From contig JBBPEB010000009.1 in assembly GCA_039096225.1 (NCBI GenBank), forward strand, positions 1,081,001 to 1,145,000: a DNA stretch of 64,000 nt, given 5' to 3'. The stretch's first letter is position 1. The number at the start of each line of letters is the position of its first letter. Source of the DNA: Blastocystis sp. Blastoise. Taxonomy: Eukaryota; Sar; Bigyra; Opalinata; Blastocystidae. Under the pieces are notes generated by a model that worked only from the letters and a program-made list of their open reading frames with translations, was not told the DNA's origin and searched no databases. Made by a program: the position numbers and the translations under genes. Of the stretch, positions 63,433-64,000 are shown one piece after another.

Positions 63433-63711
63433 TATGGATGATTTTATTGAATATTTTTTTAATGTTAATTTTTATTATTATTATTATTATTAATAGTTGT
63501 TTAGTTTTAACAATATATAGATAAACTTTTTGATATTTGTTATAAATAAAAAATATGAAAAATGATTAATTTAAATGTATATATATTAAAAACATGAAAT
63601 AAAAGAGATAGAAATAAAAACAGAAAATGAAGGAAGTACAATAGATATTTTTTATTTAATAAATAGAATCGTTTATTTCATGGTTTATTATTAAATAATA
63701 TATAACTATAT

Positions 63712-64000
63712 TTATAGCTTTCCCCATACTTCATAATCGTCCACTTTAAAGTTATTAAAAGAATTAGCATCATTAGTATTCACAAATAAGGATGATCTTT
63801 GACGAGTATTCACTACAGAATAAGAAGATGCAGAACAATATGAATCATTGTTATTATGACATTGATCAAATATAGTTATATCACCACCAGATCCAAATAC
63901 AGGACCATAAGAAGAATAATATAATATAGCAAAATTTCTATCACTTTGTGTATAATCATATTTAGTAGGGGGATACCATGTTCAGTACTTAAAGTAAACA
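63712..64000 (-). CDS. C-terminal part of a TLDc-domain protein (5' part outside the window)
   Basis: Read on the minus strand: YDYTQSDRNFAILYYSSYG, PVFGSGGDITIFDQCHNNN, then SYCSASSYSVVNTRQ and FNNFKVDDYEVWGKL, with TAA at 63712-63714. This is the second half of a TLDc fold: the SYGPxFGxGxDI strand, the C-x-x-N-N-S-Y turn and a final FKVxxxEVW strand. TLDc proteins (OXR1, TLDC2, many amoeboid and fungal BTB-TLDc proteins) act in oxidative-stress protection or bind V-ATPase. In the same frame a TGA lies just upstream at 63982-63984, before WYPPTKYDY. No splice acceptor obviously removes it, so an exon boundary I cannot place, or a disablement, must lie near 63980. Confidence 0.7.

Overview
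This is about 64 kb of nuclear DNA from a eukaryote with an extremely AT-rich genome. Genes carry many short introns that start GTATAT and end in a TA-rich stretch before AG. Exons use the standard genetic code, and proteins carry long asparagine runs encoded by AAT repeats. Every stop codon I could place (19 of 19) is TAA. This composition, with abundant microsatellites, is what is known of anaerobic gut fungi and of dictyostelid-like amoebae. Gene content does not settle the choice. A mitochondrial-type Obg GTPase (normally a mitoribosome factor) argues mildly against an organism with only hydrogenosomes. I leave the organism open.

Layout. 0-9.5 kb: last exon of an unknown + gene; GNAT acetyltransferase (-); tRNA-Lys; a large CCR4/Angel-type nuclease (-); an MRH/EGF membrane protein (-); a TMEM222/RTE1 family protein (+). 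9.5-16 kb: mitochondrial Obg GTPase MTG2 (-) and mRNA export factor RAE1/GLE2 (-). 16-25 kb: a GT31-like glycosyltransferase (+), omega-amidase NIT2 (+), sedoheptulokinase (-), and a bacterial-type maltose O-acetyltransferase (-). 25-30 kb: a roughly 1,470-residue Asn/Trp-rich SPOC-domain protein (-). 30.3-33.4 kb: a complete hAT transposon with perfect terminal repeats, a perfect 8-bp target duplication and an intact one-intron transposase gene. 33.9-38.5 kb: a GT49/LARGE-type glycosyltransferase (+) and a secreted QRT3-like beta-helix protein (+). 38.7-41.7 kb: six identical tRNA-Asp(GTC) genes in both orientations. 42.2-51.7 kb: a PH-domain, USP37-like deubiquitinase swollen by Asn runs. 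52.9-63.4 kb: an apparently uncharacterised family with a BTB/T1-like N-terminus and a chain of phase-1 exon modules. It is present as one intact-looking gene, one copy with two nonsense codons, and one N-terminal relic. The end of a TLDc-domain gene (-) closes the window.

The genes are housekeeping and accessory eukaryotic genes without operon logic, and neighbours are mostly unrelated. The most interesting items are the pristine hAT element, the exon-modular BTB family with its decaying copy, the tRNA-Asp cluster with an inverted duplication, the Trp-periodic SPOC protein, and about twenty GC-only words (CCCGCGG/CCGTGG type) found almost only in exons. Exon boundaries were placed by eye from splice motifs, reading-frame continuity and family resemblance. 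They are predictions.
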